Shown here piece by piece: positions 6,912 through 14,030 of a stretch of 14,287 nt of DNA (position 1 is the stretch's first letter; each line of letters starts with the position of its first letter). Origin of the DNA: Pseudomonadota bacterium (GTDB lineage Bacteria > Pseudomonadota > Gammaproteobacteria > Burkholderiales > Rhodocyclaceae); assembly GCA_030917225.1 (NCBI GenBank), contig JAUPVD010000468.1:1-14287 (forward strand), read 5' to 3'. A program made the translations under genes and the position numbers. The notes under the pieces were generated by a model, which was given only the letters and a program-made list of their open reading frames with translations, did not search any database and was not told the DNA's origin.

Positions 6912-8152
6912 GGCAGCATTGCGTCCTGAGCGAGCAATTGCTCGACAGTCTCACGGCGGCGAACGAGATGCACCTGATTGCCGTCGACCAGCACCTCGGC
7001 GGCGCGGGGGCGGGTGTTGTAGTTGGAGCTCATGGCCATGCCGTAGGCGCCGGCGGACATGATCGCCAGCAAGTCGCCGGGCTGGAGCGCGAGTGAACGG
7101 CCGTGGCCCAGAAAATCGCCGGATTCGCAGACCGGACCGACGATTTCCCACGACTGCTCGGCGCCGGTATGTGGTGCAACCGGCAGTATGTCGTGCCACG
7201 CATCATAGAGTGCCGGGCGAGCGAGGTCGTTCATGGCGGCGTCAACGATGGCGAAGTTCTTTACCTCACCGGGCTTGAGGTATTCGACTTTGGTCAGCAG
7301 CAGTCCTGCGTTGCCGACCAGGCGGCGGCCCGGTTCAAGCACGATCTTCAGCTTGCGGCCGGCGAGCTTGGCGAGCAGCGGGCCGAGGTAGCTTTTTACG
7401 GTTGGTGCTGTCTCGTCGCTGTAGCGGATTCCAAGGCCACCGCCGAGGTCGATGTGGTGCAACTGGATGCCTTCGGCCGCCAGTTGGTCGACCAGCAGCA
7501 GGATCTTGTCGAGGGCTTCAGCAAAGGGAGCGGGGTCAAGCAACTGTGAACCAATGTGGCAGTCGATGCCGCTGATCGCGATGTTGGGTAGTGCCGCAGC
7601 ATGGCGGTAAAGCGCGAGGGCATCTTCATAGGCGACCCCGAACTTGTTTTCCTTCAGGCCGGTCGAAATATAAGGGTGGGTCTTGGCATCGACATTCGGA
7701 TTCACACGCAGGCTGATGGACGCCTTTTTTCCGATACTGCCGGCAACCTCGTTCAGCCGGTCGAGTTCGGGAGCCGATTCGACGTTGAAACAGAGAATGC
7801 CGGTGTTCAGCGCCAGCCGCATTTCGTCGGCGGTCTTGCCGACACCCGAGAAGACGATTTTTTGCGGGTCGGCACCAGCGGCTAACGCGCGCTGCAGTTC
7901 GCCGCCGGAAACGATGTCGAAACCGGCGCCACGGCGCGCAAACAGGTTCAGGATGCCAAGGTTGGAATTGGCCTTGACTGCGTAGCAGACGAGGGCATCG
8001 ATGCCTTGCAGTTCGGCGAGGAATTCGTCGAGTGAGGCTTCAAGTGCGGCGCGGGAGTAAACATAGCAAGGAGTGCCGAAGCGCTCGGCGATGCTGGCGA
8101 GAGCGACGTTCTCGGCATGCAGTGTGCCGTTTTTCAGACTGAAAGCGGTCAT
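6908..8152 (-). CDS. lysA: Diaminopimelate decarboxylase
   Basis: LysA catalyses the last step of lysine synthesis: PLP-dependent decarboxylation of meso-diaminopimelate to L-lysine in the cytoplasm. The length, 414 residues, is normal. The alanine-racemase-fold barrel carries K60 in CYAVKANSN (Schiff-base lysine), H199 in DCHIGSQ, the phosphate-binding glycines GGG (237-239) and EPGR (273-276). The C-terminal beta domain carries C342-E343 in VCESGDFLG and Y370 in GAYGMAMSSNYN, both expected at the active-site dimer interface. Every catalytic residue I can check is present. The ATG (8150-8152) overlaps the lptM stop as ATGA. The lptM-lysA order is familiar in betaproteobacteria, where dapF often follows; here an RND adaptor overlaps the lysA stop instead. 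Confidence 0.97.
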   Translation of the reverse strand: MTAFSLKNGTLHAENVALASIAERFGTPCYVYSRAALEASLDEFLAELQGIDALVCYAVKANSNLGILNLFARRGAGFDIVSGGELQRALAAGADPQKIVFSGVGKTADEMRLALNTGILCFNVESAPELDRLNEVAGSIGKKASISLRVNPNVDAKTHPYISTGLKENKFGVAYEDALALYRHAAALPNIAISGIDCHIGSQLLDPAPFAEALDKILLLVDQLAAEGIQLHHIDLGGGLGIRYSDETAPTVKSYLGPLLAKLAGRKLKIVLEPGRRLVGNAGLLLTKVEYLKPGEVKNFAIVDAAMNDLARPALYDAWHDILPVAPHTGAEQSWEIVGPVCESGDFLGHGRSLALQPGDLLAIMSAGAYGMAMSSNYNTRPRAAEVLVDGNQVHLVRRRETVEQLLAQDAMLP

Positions 8153-8361
8153 TTTTGGGCTTCCGTGGCCGTGTTAGTATCGCCGGCGCTGGCGGGTTCT
8201 GCGGTTGGCGTGTCCGGCTTCTGGACAGGCTTTGGCGGTGGCGGGTTGCCGAATAGCGGGGCGGGGGGCGGTCCAGGCGGCAGTTGAAGGCCGCCGCGAG
8301 TGCCGCAGGCGCTCAAGGTTGAAATGGCGAGCAGCGCGGCCAGGGGAATTGAGTGGCGCAT
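8149..8361 (-). CDS. lptM: LPS translocon maturation chaperone LptM (YifL-like lipoprotein)
   Basis: A 70-residue lipoprotein. The signal peptide MRHSIPLAALLAISTLSAC has a lipobox LSAC with C19 as the modified residue, followed by GTRGGLQLPPG, the short conserved block after the cysteine in the YifL/LptM family. In E. coli, LptM binds the LptD-LptE LPS translocon at the outer membrane and promotes its disulfide maturation. The rest (27-70) is a Pro/Ala/Thr-rich tail, longer than in E. coli and probably disordered. The ATG at 8361 is chosen because it puts the n-region and lipobox at normal distances; an upstream start at 8394 would run almost into cyaY and bury the signal peptide. It lies next to cyaY and in front of lysA, a conserved neighbourhood (in E. 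coli, cyaY-yifL-dapF). Confidence 0.85.
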   Translation of the reverse strand: MRHSIPLAALLAISTLSACGTRGGLQLPPGPPPAPLFGNPPPPKPVQKPDTPTAEPASAGDTNTATEAQK

Positions 8362-8397
8362 GGGTCTGTAACGCGAAAAATTGGATGGTAGCACAGG

Positions 8398-8715
8398 ATG
8401 AATGAGACCGAATTTGCCGCGCTGTCAGGCGCGGCGCTGGAAAAAATCGAACACGGGCTGGAGGCCAGCGGTGTCGATCTGGATTTTGAACTGGCTGCCG
8501 GCGGGGTTATGGAGATCGAGTTCGCCGACGGCAGCAAGATCATTGTTAATCGTCATTCTGTCGCGCAGGAAATCTGGGTCGCGGCAAAATCCGGCGGCTT
8601 TCATTTTCGCTACGACGGGACGGTCTGGCTGGATACCCGTGACAGTGAGGAACTGATGGCCAAGCTCTCCCGGCTGGCAACGGCACAGGCGGGAGAGCCG
8701 GTCGTACTCGCCTAG
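8398..8715 (+). CDS. cyaY: Frataxin-like iron-binding protein CyaY
   Basis: A 105-residue bacterial frataxin. Helix 1 (about 3-24) carries several acidic residues (E3, E5, E15, E18, E22), and further acidic residues follow at D27, D29 and E31, the expected iron-binding ridge. The sheet includes the hallmark IIVNRHSVAQEIWVA (48-62), followed by SGGFHFRYDG and WLDTRDSEEL. CyaY binds Fe(II) and modulates IscS/IscU Fe-S cluster assembly in the cytoplasm. The ATG at 8398 fits the family N-terminus (MNxxEF). An AGG abuts the ATG too closely to work, but GGATGG about 10 bases upstream could serve as the ribosome binding site. It is divergent from lptM, with 36 bases between start codons, so its promoter must lie partly inside lptM. 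Its TAG stop shares the sequence CTAG with the mrcA stop on the other strand. Confidence 0.96.
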   Translation: MNETEFAALSGAALEKIEHGLEASGVDLDFELAAGGVMEIEFADGSKIIVNRHSVAQEIWVAAKSGGFHFRYDGTVWLDTRDSEELMAKLSRLATAQAGEPVVLA

Positions 8716-11006
8716 TCGACGGCCTTCGTTTCAGCGTCGCCTGGCTGCTGCTCCGGGACTTCCGCCGGCACATTTTCCTTGTAGAAGAATTCTTTTGCCG
8801 GCCCCTTGCTGGAACTGGCCACTTCCTTGGCGACGAGGCCTTCCGGCACTGGCTGGAAGGATTCCGGCACGTCCTTGAGCGCCTTCTGCATGTAGCCGAT
8901 CCAGATCGGAAGGGCCGAGGCGCCGCCGGTTTCCCCGTTGCCGAGGTTTTTCGGCTGGTCGAAACCGATCCAGGCGCAGCCGGCGAGTGTCTGCTGATAG
9001 CCGCAGAACCAGGCGTCGACGTGTTCGTTGGTGGTGCCGGTCTTCCCTGCCAGATCCTTGCGCTTGAGGATGTTGGAGGCGCGGGCGGCGGTGCCGTAGA
9101 TGGTGACGTCACGCAGCAGGCTGTCCATCACGTAGGCGTTGCGCGGATCGATGGCCCGCATTTCCTCGATGCCCGGCGGGATGGGCTGCGCCTGTGCCAG
9201 TACCTGATTCTTTTCGTCGCGGATGTCCTGCACGACAAATGGCTGGATGCGGTAGCCGCCGTTGGCGAAGATCGAGTAGGCCGAAACCATCTGCCACGGG
9301 GTGACCGAGCCGGCGCCGAGGGCCATGGTCAGATAGGCCGGGTGCTTGTCGGCATCGAAGCCGAAGCGGGTCGCGTAATCCTGCGCATAGTGCGTGCCGA
9401 TGGACTGCAGGATGCGGATCGATACCATGTTCTTTGATTTGGCCAGCGCCGTCCGCAGCTTCATCGGGCCTTCATACTTGCCGTCGTAGTTCTTGGGCTC
9501 CCACGCTTGGCTGCCGGTGACCGAGGCCGGGAAGACAATTGGTTCGTCCTGAATCACCGAGGTCGGGGTGAAGCCCTTCTCCAGTGCCGCCGAGTAGATG
9601 AACGGCTTGAAACTCGACCCCGGCTGGCGCCAGGCCTGCGAGACGTGGTTGAACTTGTTGCGGTTGAAGTCGAAGCCGCCGACGAGCGAGCGGATGCTGC
9701 CCGTTTGCGGGTCGACTGAAACGAAGGCCGATTCAACCTCTGGCATCTGCACGATCTGCCAGTTGCCCTTGTCGTCCTTCTGCACGCGGATCACCGCGCC
9801 GCGCCGGATGCGCTTGTTCGGCGGGGCTTTCTCATCAAGCATGCGCGTGGCGAACTTGAGGGCGTCGCCAGTCAGGTTGATCAGGTCGCCGCCCTTGCGG
9901 TAGGCCTTGACCAGCTTGGATTGCGCTTCCAGTACGATAGCCGGCGAGAGGTCTTCGCTGCCGCTGATGTCGGACAGAAGTTCATCCAACGTTTCGTCTT
10001 GGTCGGATGACACATTCTTCATGTCTACGTAGGATTCCGCCCCGCGATAGCCATGACGACGGTCGTAGTCGAAAACCCCGCGACGCAGACTGGCGTAGGC
10101 AGCTTGCTGGTCGGCTTTGGTAATCGTGGTGAAGACGCGCAGGCCGCGGGTGTAAACATCGTCCGGGTAACGCTCAGCGGCAATCTGACGCGCCATCTCG
10201 GCAACGTATTCGGCATGAATCGAAAATTCGCTGGCGTCACGCTTCACGATCAGAGGCAGCTTCATGGCAGCTTCGTGTTGTTTTTCGTCGAGCGCCCCCA
10301 TTTCGCGCATCCGGCGGAGTACATATTGCTGGCGCAGTTTTGCCCGCTTCGGGTTAACCACCGGGTTGAAAATGGAGGGGGCTTTCGGCAATCCGGCCAG
10401 CATCGCAGCTTCTGCAGCATTCAAGTCTTTCAACGACTTGCCGAAATAGATCTGGGCGGCCGCAGAAAAACCGTAGGCGCGCTGCCCGAGGAAGATCTGA
10501 TTGACGTAGAGCTCGAGAATCTGGTCCTTGCTGAGGTTGTGCTCGATCTTGAACGACAGCAGTACTTCGTACAGCTTACGGGTATAAGTCTTTTCAGTGG
10601 TAAGGAAGAAGTTGCGTGCCACCTGCTGGGTGATCGTGCTGGCGCCCTGTTTTTTGCCGCCCGAAACGAGGTTCATGATGGCGGCACGGGTCATGCCGAG
10701 GGTGTCAATGCCGCCGTGCTGGTAGAAACGCTCGTCTTCCGCTGCAAGAATCGCCTGTTTCATCAGGTCGGGCACTTCGTCAATGCGCACCACATTGCGT
10801 CGCTCTTCGCCGAATTCGCCGATCAGGTGGCCGTCGGCGGTAAAAACGCGCAGCGGTACCTTGGGCCGGTAGTCGGTCAGGGCTTCAAGTGACGGCAGAT
10901 TCGGGTAGGTGAGAACAAGAACGATGGCGACGACGGCAACGCCGATCAGCACGAAGCCGCCAACAAGAATGAATGGATAAAGTATCCAGCGCAGCAGGGA
11001 AGGCAA
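8712..11006 (-). CDS. mrcA: Penicillin-binding protein 1A, bifunctional transglycosylase/transpeptidase
   Basis: A 764-residue class A PBP that polymerises and cross-links peptidoglycan on the periplasmic face of the inner membrane. There is a short cytoplasmic N-terminus and one membrane helix (about 8-33). The GT51 transglycosylase domain (about 55-230) has catalytic E90 in AAEDERFYQHGGID, the GASTITQQVARN motif (121-132) and the RKLYEVLLSFKIE motif. An OB-like insert follows (about 320-425). The transpeptidase domain has active serine S464 in QPGSSFKPF, SKN at 524-526 and KTGTT at 655-659. The C-terminal tail (about 720-764) is polar. The start is a TTG (11004-11006); no ATG is available in frame nearby, and a TATAAT lies only about 33 bases upstream, limiting the leader. 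It is divergent from pilM, a common arrangement in beta- and gammaproteobacteria. ponA is a synonym. Confidence 0.96.
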   Translation of the reverse strand: MPSLLRWILYPFILVGGFVLIGVAVVAIVLVLTYPNLPSLEALTDYRPKVPLRVFTADGHLIGEFGEERRNVVRIDEVPDLMKQAILAAEDERFYQHGGIDTLGMTRAAIMNLVSGGKKQGASTITQQVARNFFLTTEKTYTRKLYEVLLSFKIEHNLSKDQILELYVNQIFLGQRAYGFSAAAQIYFGKSLKDLNAAEAAMLAGLPKAPSIFNPVVNPKRAKLRQQYVLRRMREMGALDEKQHEAAMKLPLIVKRDASEFSIHAEYVAEMARQIAAERYPDDVYTRGLRVFTTITKADQQAAYASLRRGVFDYDRRHGYRGAESYVDMKNVSSDQDETLDELLSDISGSEDLSPAIVLEAQSKLVKAYRKGGDLINLTGDALKFATRMLDEKAPPNKRIRRGAVIRVQKDDKGNWQIVQMPEVESAFVSVDPQTGSIRSLVGGFDFNRNKFNHVSQAWRQPGSSFKPFIYSAALEKGFTPTSVIQDEPIVFPASVTGSQAWEPKNYDGKYEGPMKLRTALAKSKNMVSIRILQSIGTHYAQDYATRFGFDADKHPAYLTMALGAGSVTPWQMVSAYSIFANGGYRIQPFVVQDIRDEKNQVLAQAQPIPPGIEEMRAIDPRNAYVMDSLLRDVTIYGTAARASNILKRKDLAGKTGTTNEHVDAWFCGYQQTLAGCAWIGFDQPKNLGNGETGGASALPIWIGYMQKALKDVPESFQPVPEGLVAKEVASSSKGPAKEFFYKENVPAEVPEQQPGDAETKAVD

Positions 11007-11038
11007 GGCAGTAATCCGGAATTGGGAGTGTGGCGCGA

Positions 11039-11067
11039 ATTATACGCGGCGCATTCTCAGAGAGAAA
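11039..11067 (-). promoter_or_regulatory. Putative sigma-70 promoter for mrcA
   Basis: On the minus strand a perfect TATAAT occupies 11044-11039. A weak TTTCTC at 11067-11062, 17 bases upstream, is the best -35 candidate. Transcription would start near 11032, leaving about 26 bases before the TTG start. The -10 match and its position support the call; the -35 is poor. Confidence 0.5.
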
Positions 11068-11073
11068 AATTGC

Positions 11074-11102
11074 TTTACATGACCAATGCTTGTTGCTAGC
11101 AT
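11074..11102 (+). promoter_or_regulatory. Putative sigma-70 promoter for pilMNOPQ
   Basis: TTTACA (11074-11079) is followed after 17 bases by TAGCAT (11097-11102), with TG one base before the -10 (extended -10). This would give a leader of about 60 bases before the pilM start. A second -10-like TATAAC lies at 11119-11124 but has no fitting -35. These are pattern matches only. Confidence 0.4.
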
Positions 11103-11159
11103 CTAACGTAGATTATTGTATAACGACGCTAAGTATTCATTTCAAAACGTTTTTTTGCC

Positions 11160-11164
11160 GAGGA
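11160..11164 (+). promoter_or_regulatory. pilM: Ribosome binding site deciding the TTG start of pilM
   Basis: GAGGA lies 7 bases before the TTG at 11172. Since there is no ATG or GTG nearby in frame, this Shine-Dalgarno sequence is the main support for the TTG as the start of pilM. Confidence 0.7.
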
Positions 11165-11171
11165 TAGCGAC

Positions 11172-12251
11172 TTGCAGATTGATCTCTCGATCTTCAATAC
11201 GAAGGCACGACCGCTGATTGGTCTGGACATTAGTTCGTCCGCCGTCAAGCTGGTCGAGTTGTCGGGCGGCGGCAAGGAAGGGTTTCGAGTCGAGCGGTAT
11301 ACGATCGAAGTCCTGGCCAAGGACGTTGTCGCCGATGGCAACATCGTCAACCTGGAGGCTGCCGCCGAGGCTGTGAAGAAGGCCTGGAAGCGGCTGGCTA
11401 CTTCGACGCGAAATGTGGCGATGGCTTTGCCGGCCGCCGCAGTCATTACAAAGAAAATCATCGTTCCAGCCGGGCAGCGGGAAGAAGACCTGGAGATGCA
11501 GGTCGAGTCCGAGGCCAATCAGTACATACCGTTCGCGCTGGACGAAGTGAACCTGGACTTCCAGGTGGTTGGCCCGGCGCCTTCATCGCCCGATGAAATC
11601 GAGGTGCTGATAGCGGCTTCGCGCAAGGAGCGAGTGGAAGACCGGGTGGCGGTAGCCGAGGCTGCAGGATTGAAGCCGGTGGTGATGGATGTCGAGTCCT
11701 ACGCGACGCTGTCAGCCTTTGAGCTGATTGAAAAGCAGTTGCCGGACGGCGGCCAGAACCAGATCATCGCGCTGGTCGACGTCGGGGCAAACTCGATGAA
11801 CCTCACGGTATTGAAGAACGCGCAGCAGGTTTACGCCCGTGAGCAGGCCTTCGGCGGCAATCAGCTGACGCAGGATATTGCGCGGCAATACGGCATGAGC
11901 TTCGAGGAAGCAGAGACTGCCAAGCGTGCCAACAATCTGCCGGATACCTACGAGGCAGAGTTGCTTCGGCCGTTTGTCGAAAACATGGCCCTTGAGGTTT
12001 CTCGCGCACTGCAGTTTTTCTTTACTTCCACCCAGTTCAATCAGGTTCATCACGTTGTATTGGCGGGGGGCTGTGCGGTGTTGCCGGGGGCGGATGAGGC
12101 GGTCGCATCGCGGACCCAGATCAATACGATTGTTGCCAACCCGTTTGCCAATATGGTGCTCTCCGATCGCGTGAAGGCGCGCAACCTTCTTGCTGACGCC
12201 TCATCCTTGTTGGTGTGCTGCGGACTCGCCATGCGGAGGTTCGACGAATGA
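11172..12251 (+). CDS. pilM: Type IV pilus assembly protein PilM (actin-like ATPase)
   Basis: A 359-residue cytoplasmic protein with the FtsA/actin fold. The nucleotide-binding motifs are in order: phosphate 1 IGLDISSSAVKLVEL (16-30), phosphate 2 LVDVGANSMNLTVL (201-214) and adenosine motif VVLAGGCAVLPG (295-306). PilM is the cytoplasmic member of the pilus alignment complex; it docks onto the N-terminal tail of PilN and links the inner-membrane platform to the motor ATPases. The start is a TTG with a good GAGGA seven bases upstream. Its TGA overlaps the pilN ATG (ATGA). It is the first gene of the pilMNOPQ operon, divergent from mrcA. Length and motifs are normal, and nothing appears missing. 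Local GC is about 62% in the line I counted, like the rest of the window and unlike pilO. Confidence 0.97.
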   Translation: MQIDLSIFNTKARPLIGLDISSSAVKLVELSGGGKEGFRVERYTIEVLAKDVVADGNIVNLEAAAEAVKKAWKRLATSTRNVAMALPAAAVITKKIIVPAGQREEDLEMQVESEANQYIPFALDEVNLDFQVVGPAPSSPDEIEVLIAASRKERVEDRVAVAEAAGLKPVVMDVESYATLSAFELIEKQLPDGGQNQIIALVDVGANSMNLTVLKNAQQVYAREQAFGGNQLTQDIARQYGMSFEEAETAKRANNLPDTYEAELLRPFVENMALEVSRALQFFFTSTQFNQVHHVVLAGGCAVLPGADEAVASRTQINTIVANPFANMVLSDRVKARNLLADASSLLVCCGLAMRRFDE

Positions 12252-12841
12252 TACGCATCAACCTCCTCCCGCATCGCGAGGAAAAACGAAAGGCGAAACG
12301 CCAGCAGTTCTTTGTGCTGACAGCGCTCGTCGCTGTCTTGGCCGGACTGATTGTTTTTCTTGGCTACAGCATTATCAGCGGGTACATCACGACCCAGGAT
12401 GAGCGCAACGACTTCCTGAAGAAGGAAATAGCGGTTCTGGACAAACAGCTTGAGGAAATCAAGCGCCTGAAAGAGCAGACGGCGGCGCTTCTTTCACGCA
12501 AGCAAATCATTGAATCCTTGCAAAGCGATCGTGCGGAAGCAGTTCAGTTGCTGAACGAAATGGTCAAGCAGATGCCGGAAGGTGTCTATCTGAAGTCGCT
12601 GAAACAGGAAGATCGGCGGATAACGATGACTGGATACACTCAGTCAAACGCTCGTGTGTCAACGCTAATGCGCAATCTGGAAGCCTCTCCTTGGGTGGAA
12701 GCCCCGAAACTGATCGAAATCAAAGCGGTAACAGTGGACAAGCGGCGCGTCAGTGAATTTGGCCTTACGGCAGTTATCACCCGCGTGGCGCCGACGGCTG
12801 ACAGTAAATCCAATTCAGCAGCAGGGGGTAACAAGAAATGA
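12248..12841 (+). CDS. pilN: Type IV pilus assembly protein PilN
   Basis: A 197-residue inner-membrane protein. The cytoplasmic tail MIRINLLPHREEKRK contains the INLLP motif that inserts into PilM, which fixes the start at 12248 (an earlier in-frame start at 12215 would add 11 residues lying inside pilM). One membrane helix (about 22-45) is followed by a coiled coil rich in Glu, Lys and Leu (about 52-90). A periplasmic ferredoxin-like domain (about 95-180) contains MPEGVYLKSLKQ and GYTQSNARVSTLMRNLE, a typical PilN block. It pairs with PilO to form the ring that connects PilM to PilP/PilQ. ATGA overlaps join it to pilM and pilO. The last residues (182-197) are low-complexity Ser/Ala/Asn/Lys. 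Confidence 0.96.
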   Translation: MIRINLLPHREEKRKAKRQQFFVLTALVAVLAGLIVFLGYSIISGYITTQDERNDFLKKEIAVLDKQLEEIKRLKEQTAALLSRKQIIESLQSDRAEAVQLLNEMVKQMPEGVYLKSLKQEDRRITMTGYTQSNARVSTLMRNLEASPWVEAPKLIEIKAVTVDKRRVSEFGLTAVITRVAPTADSKSNSAAGGNKK

Positions 12842-13509
12842 AAAAACCTGCGCTACCTAATGTTGATTTCCAGTCAATCATCGAAGATTTTCGTCGGCTG
12901 AATCCGAATGATGTTGGGACATGGCCAACTATTCCTAAAGTGGTCGTTCTGGTGGGCCTATTTTCTGCACTCATTGGTGCTGGGTGGTGGTTCGTTTGGC
13001 AAGACCAGCTTGATGAACTCGAAACCAAGCAGAAGCAGGAAATTACATTCAAGGAAGAGTATCTCAACAAGAAGCGTCAGGCAGTTAATCTTGATCTTCA
13101 CTTGCAGCAATTGAACGAAATCGATCGTTCCTTCGGTGCTCTTCTCAAGCAGTTGCCGAACAAATCTGAAGTTGAATCCCTGTTAGTGGAAATCAACCAG
13201 GCGGGCATGGGGCGTGGGTTGCAGTTTGAGCTTTTCAAACCAGGGCAGGAGCTGGTCAAAGATTTTTATGCGGAACTGCCGATTTCGGTCAGATTGGTCG
13301 GTAGCTATCATGACTTCGGGGCATTTGCGGGGGACATTGGCCGATTGTCACGTATCGTGACGCTAAATAATTTGGCTATCAGTACTCAGGCAAAGGACGG
13401 AGCGTTAGTCCTTGATGCTGTCACGAAAACGTTCCGTTACCTTGATGAAGAAGAGCTGGCGCGACAGCGAAAAGCTGCACAGGATGCCAAGAAAGGCGGG
13501 CAAAAATGA
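12838..13509 (+). CDS. pilO: Type IV pilus assembly protein PilO
   Basis: A 223-residue inner-membrane protein. A short cytoplasmic N-terminus (1-32) is followed by one helix (about 33-54), a coiled coil (about 56-98) and a periplasmic ferredoxin-like domain (about 105-200). That domain has PNKSEVESLLVEINQAG and ELPISVRLVGSYHDFGAFAGDIGRL, both characteristic of PilO. It heterodimerises with PilN and contacts PilP. The C-terminus (202-223) is charged and Lys-rich. It overlaps pilN and pilP by ATGA. Base composition is clearly lower in GC (about 42-48% in the lines I counted) than in pilM or the left half of the window, although the gene itself is intact. Confidence 0.96.
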   Translation: MKKPALPNVDFQSIIEDFRRLNPNDVGTWPTIPKVVVLVGLFSALIGAGWWFVWQDQLDELETKQKQEITFKEEYLNKKRQAVNLDLHLQQLNEIDRSFGALLKQLPNKSEVESLLVEINQAGMGRGLQFELFKPGQELVKDFYAELPISVRLVGSYHDFGAFAGDIGRLSRIVTLNNLAISTQAKDGALVLDAVTKTFRYLDEEELARQRKAAQDAKKGGQK

Positions 13510-14030
13510 GTCGAAATACCGCTATTTTTCTGTTGGTAGCCATAGCCTTGGCAGCATGCTCCGGGGGGGAGCAAGACGAACTGCGGCAGTGGATGAAGGA
13601 AGAGACAAAGGACTTCCGCGGCAAGATTTCGCCACTTCCTCAGGTTAAGCCGTATGAACCTGTGGCATACGATGCCGCAGGTCTTGTCGATCCTTTTCGG
13701 CCCGCGAAGATGTTGGTTGATAACAAGCAAGCCAGTGGCGGGGGCTTGCAACCGGACATGAATCGCCCGAGAGAGCCGCTTGAATCCTATCCGTTGGAGT
13801 CAATCAAGTACGTCGGTTCTTTGACAAAAAACCGACAAACTCATGGCATCGTCCAGGTTGACGGCAACTTGCATCAAGTTCGGGCAGGAAGTTACATGGG
13901 GCAGAATTTTGGAGTTATCACAAAAATTTCGGAATCGGAAATGAATCTGCGTGAGTTGGTACAGGACCCCGCCGGGGATTGGGTTGAGCGAACCAGTACG
14001 CTGCTCTTGCAGGCCAAGGAGGGGAAATGA
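13506..14030 (+). CDS. pilP: Type IV pilus assembly lipoprotein PilP
   Basis: A 174-residue inner-membrane lipoprotein. The signal peptide ends in the lipobox LAAC with C18 as the lipidated residue. A mostly unstructured stretch follows, including EELR-type helix and proline-rich segments (about 22-95) and the conserved LVDPFRPAK (60-68). The beta-sandwich HR domain (about 93-170) has YPLESIKYVGSL, GNLHQVRAGSYMGQNFGVI and a final DWVERTSTLLL strand, all usual for PilP. It bridges the PilN/PilO platform and the PilQ secretin. The TGA overlaps the pilQ ATG (14027-14029). A GGAGGGG just before the pilQ start sits at the end of this gene. Confidence 0.95.
   Translation: MSRNTAIFLLVAIALAACSGGEQDELRQWMKEETKDFRGKISPLPQVKPYEPVAYDAAGLVDPFRPAKMLVDNKQASGGGLQPDMNRPREPLESYPLESIKYVGSLTKNRQTHGIVQVDGNLHQVRAGSYMGQNFGVITKISESEMNLRELVQDPAGDWVERTSTLLLQAKEGK

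Noticed and set aside
10053..10892. 279-codon plus-strand open frame opposite mrcA
   Set aside because: It lies entirely antisense to the conserved transglycosylase region of PBP1A, shows no domain, and has no ribosome binding site I can support.
11150..11156. Seven-T run as an intrinsic terminator
   Set aside because: It follows no GC-rich stem on the plus strand and lies in the leader of pilM, where termination would silence the operon.
11129..11518. 129-codon minus-strand frame over the start of pilM
   Set aside because: It is antisense to the conserved N-terminal motifs of PilM and Ser/Ala rich without a domain.
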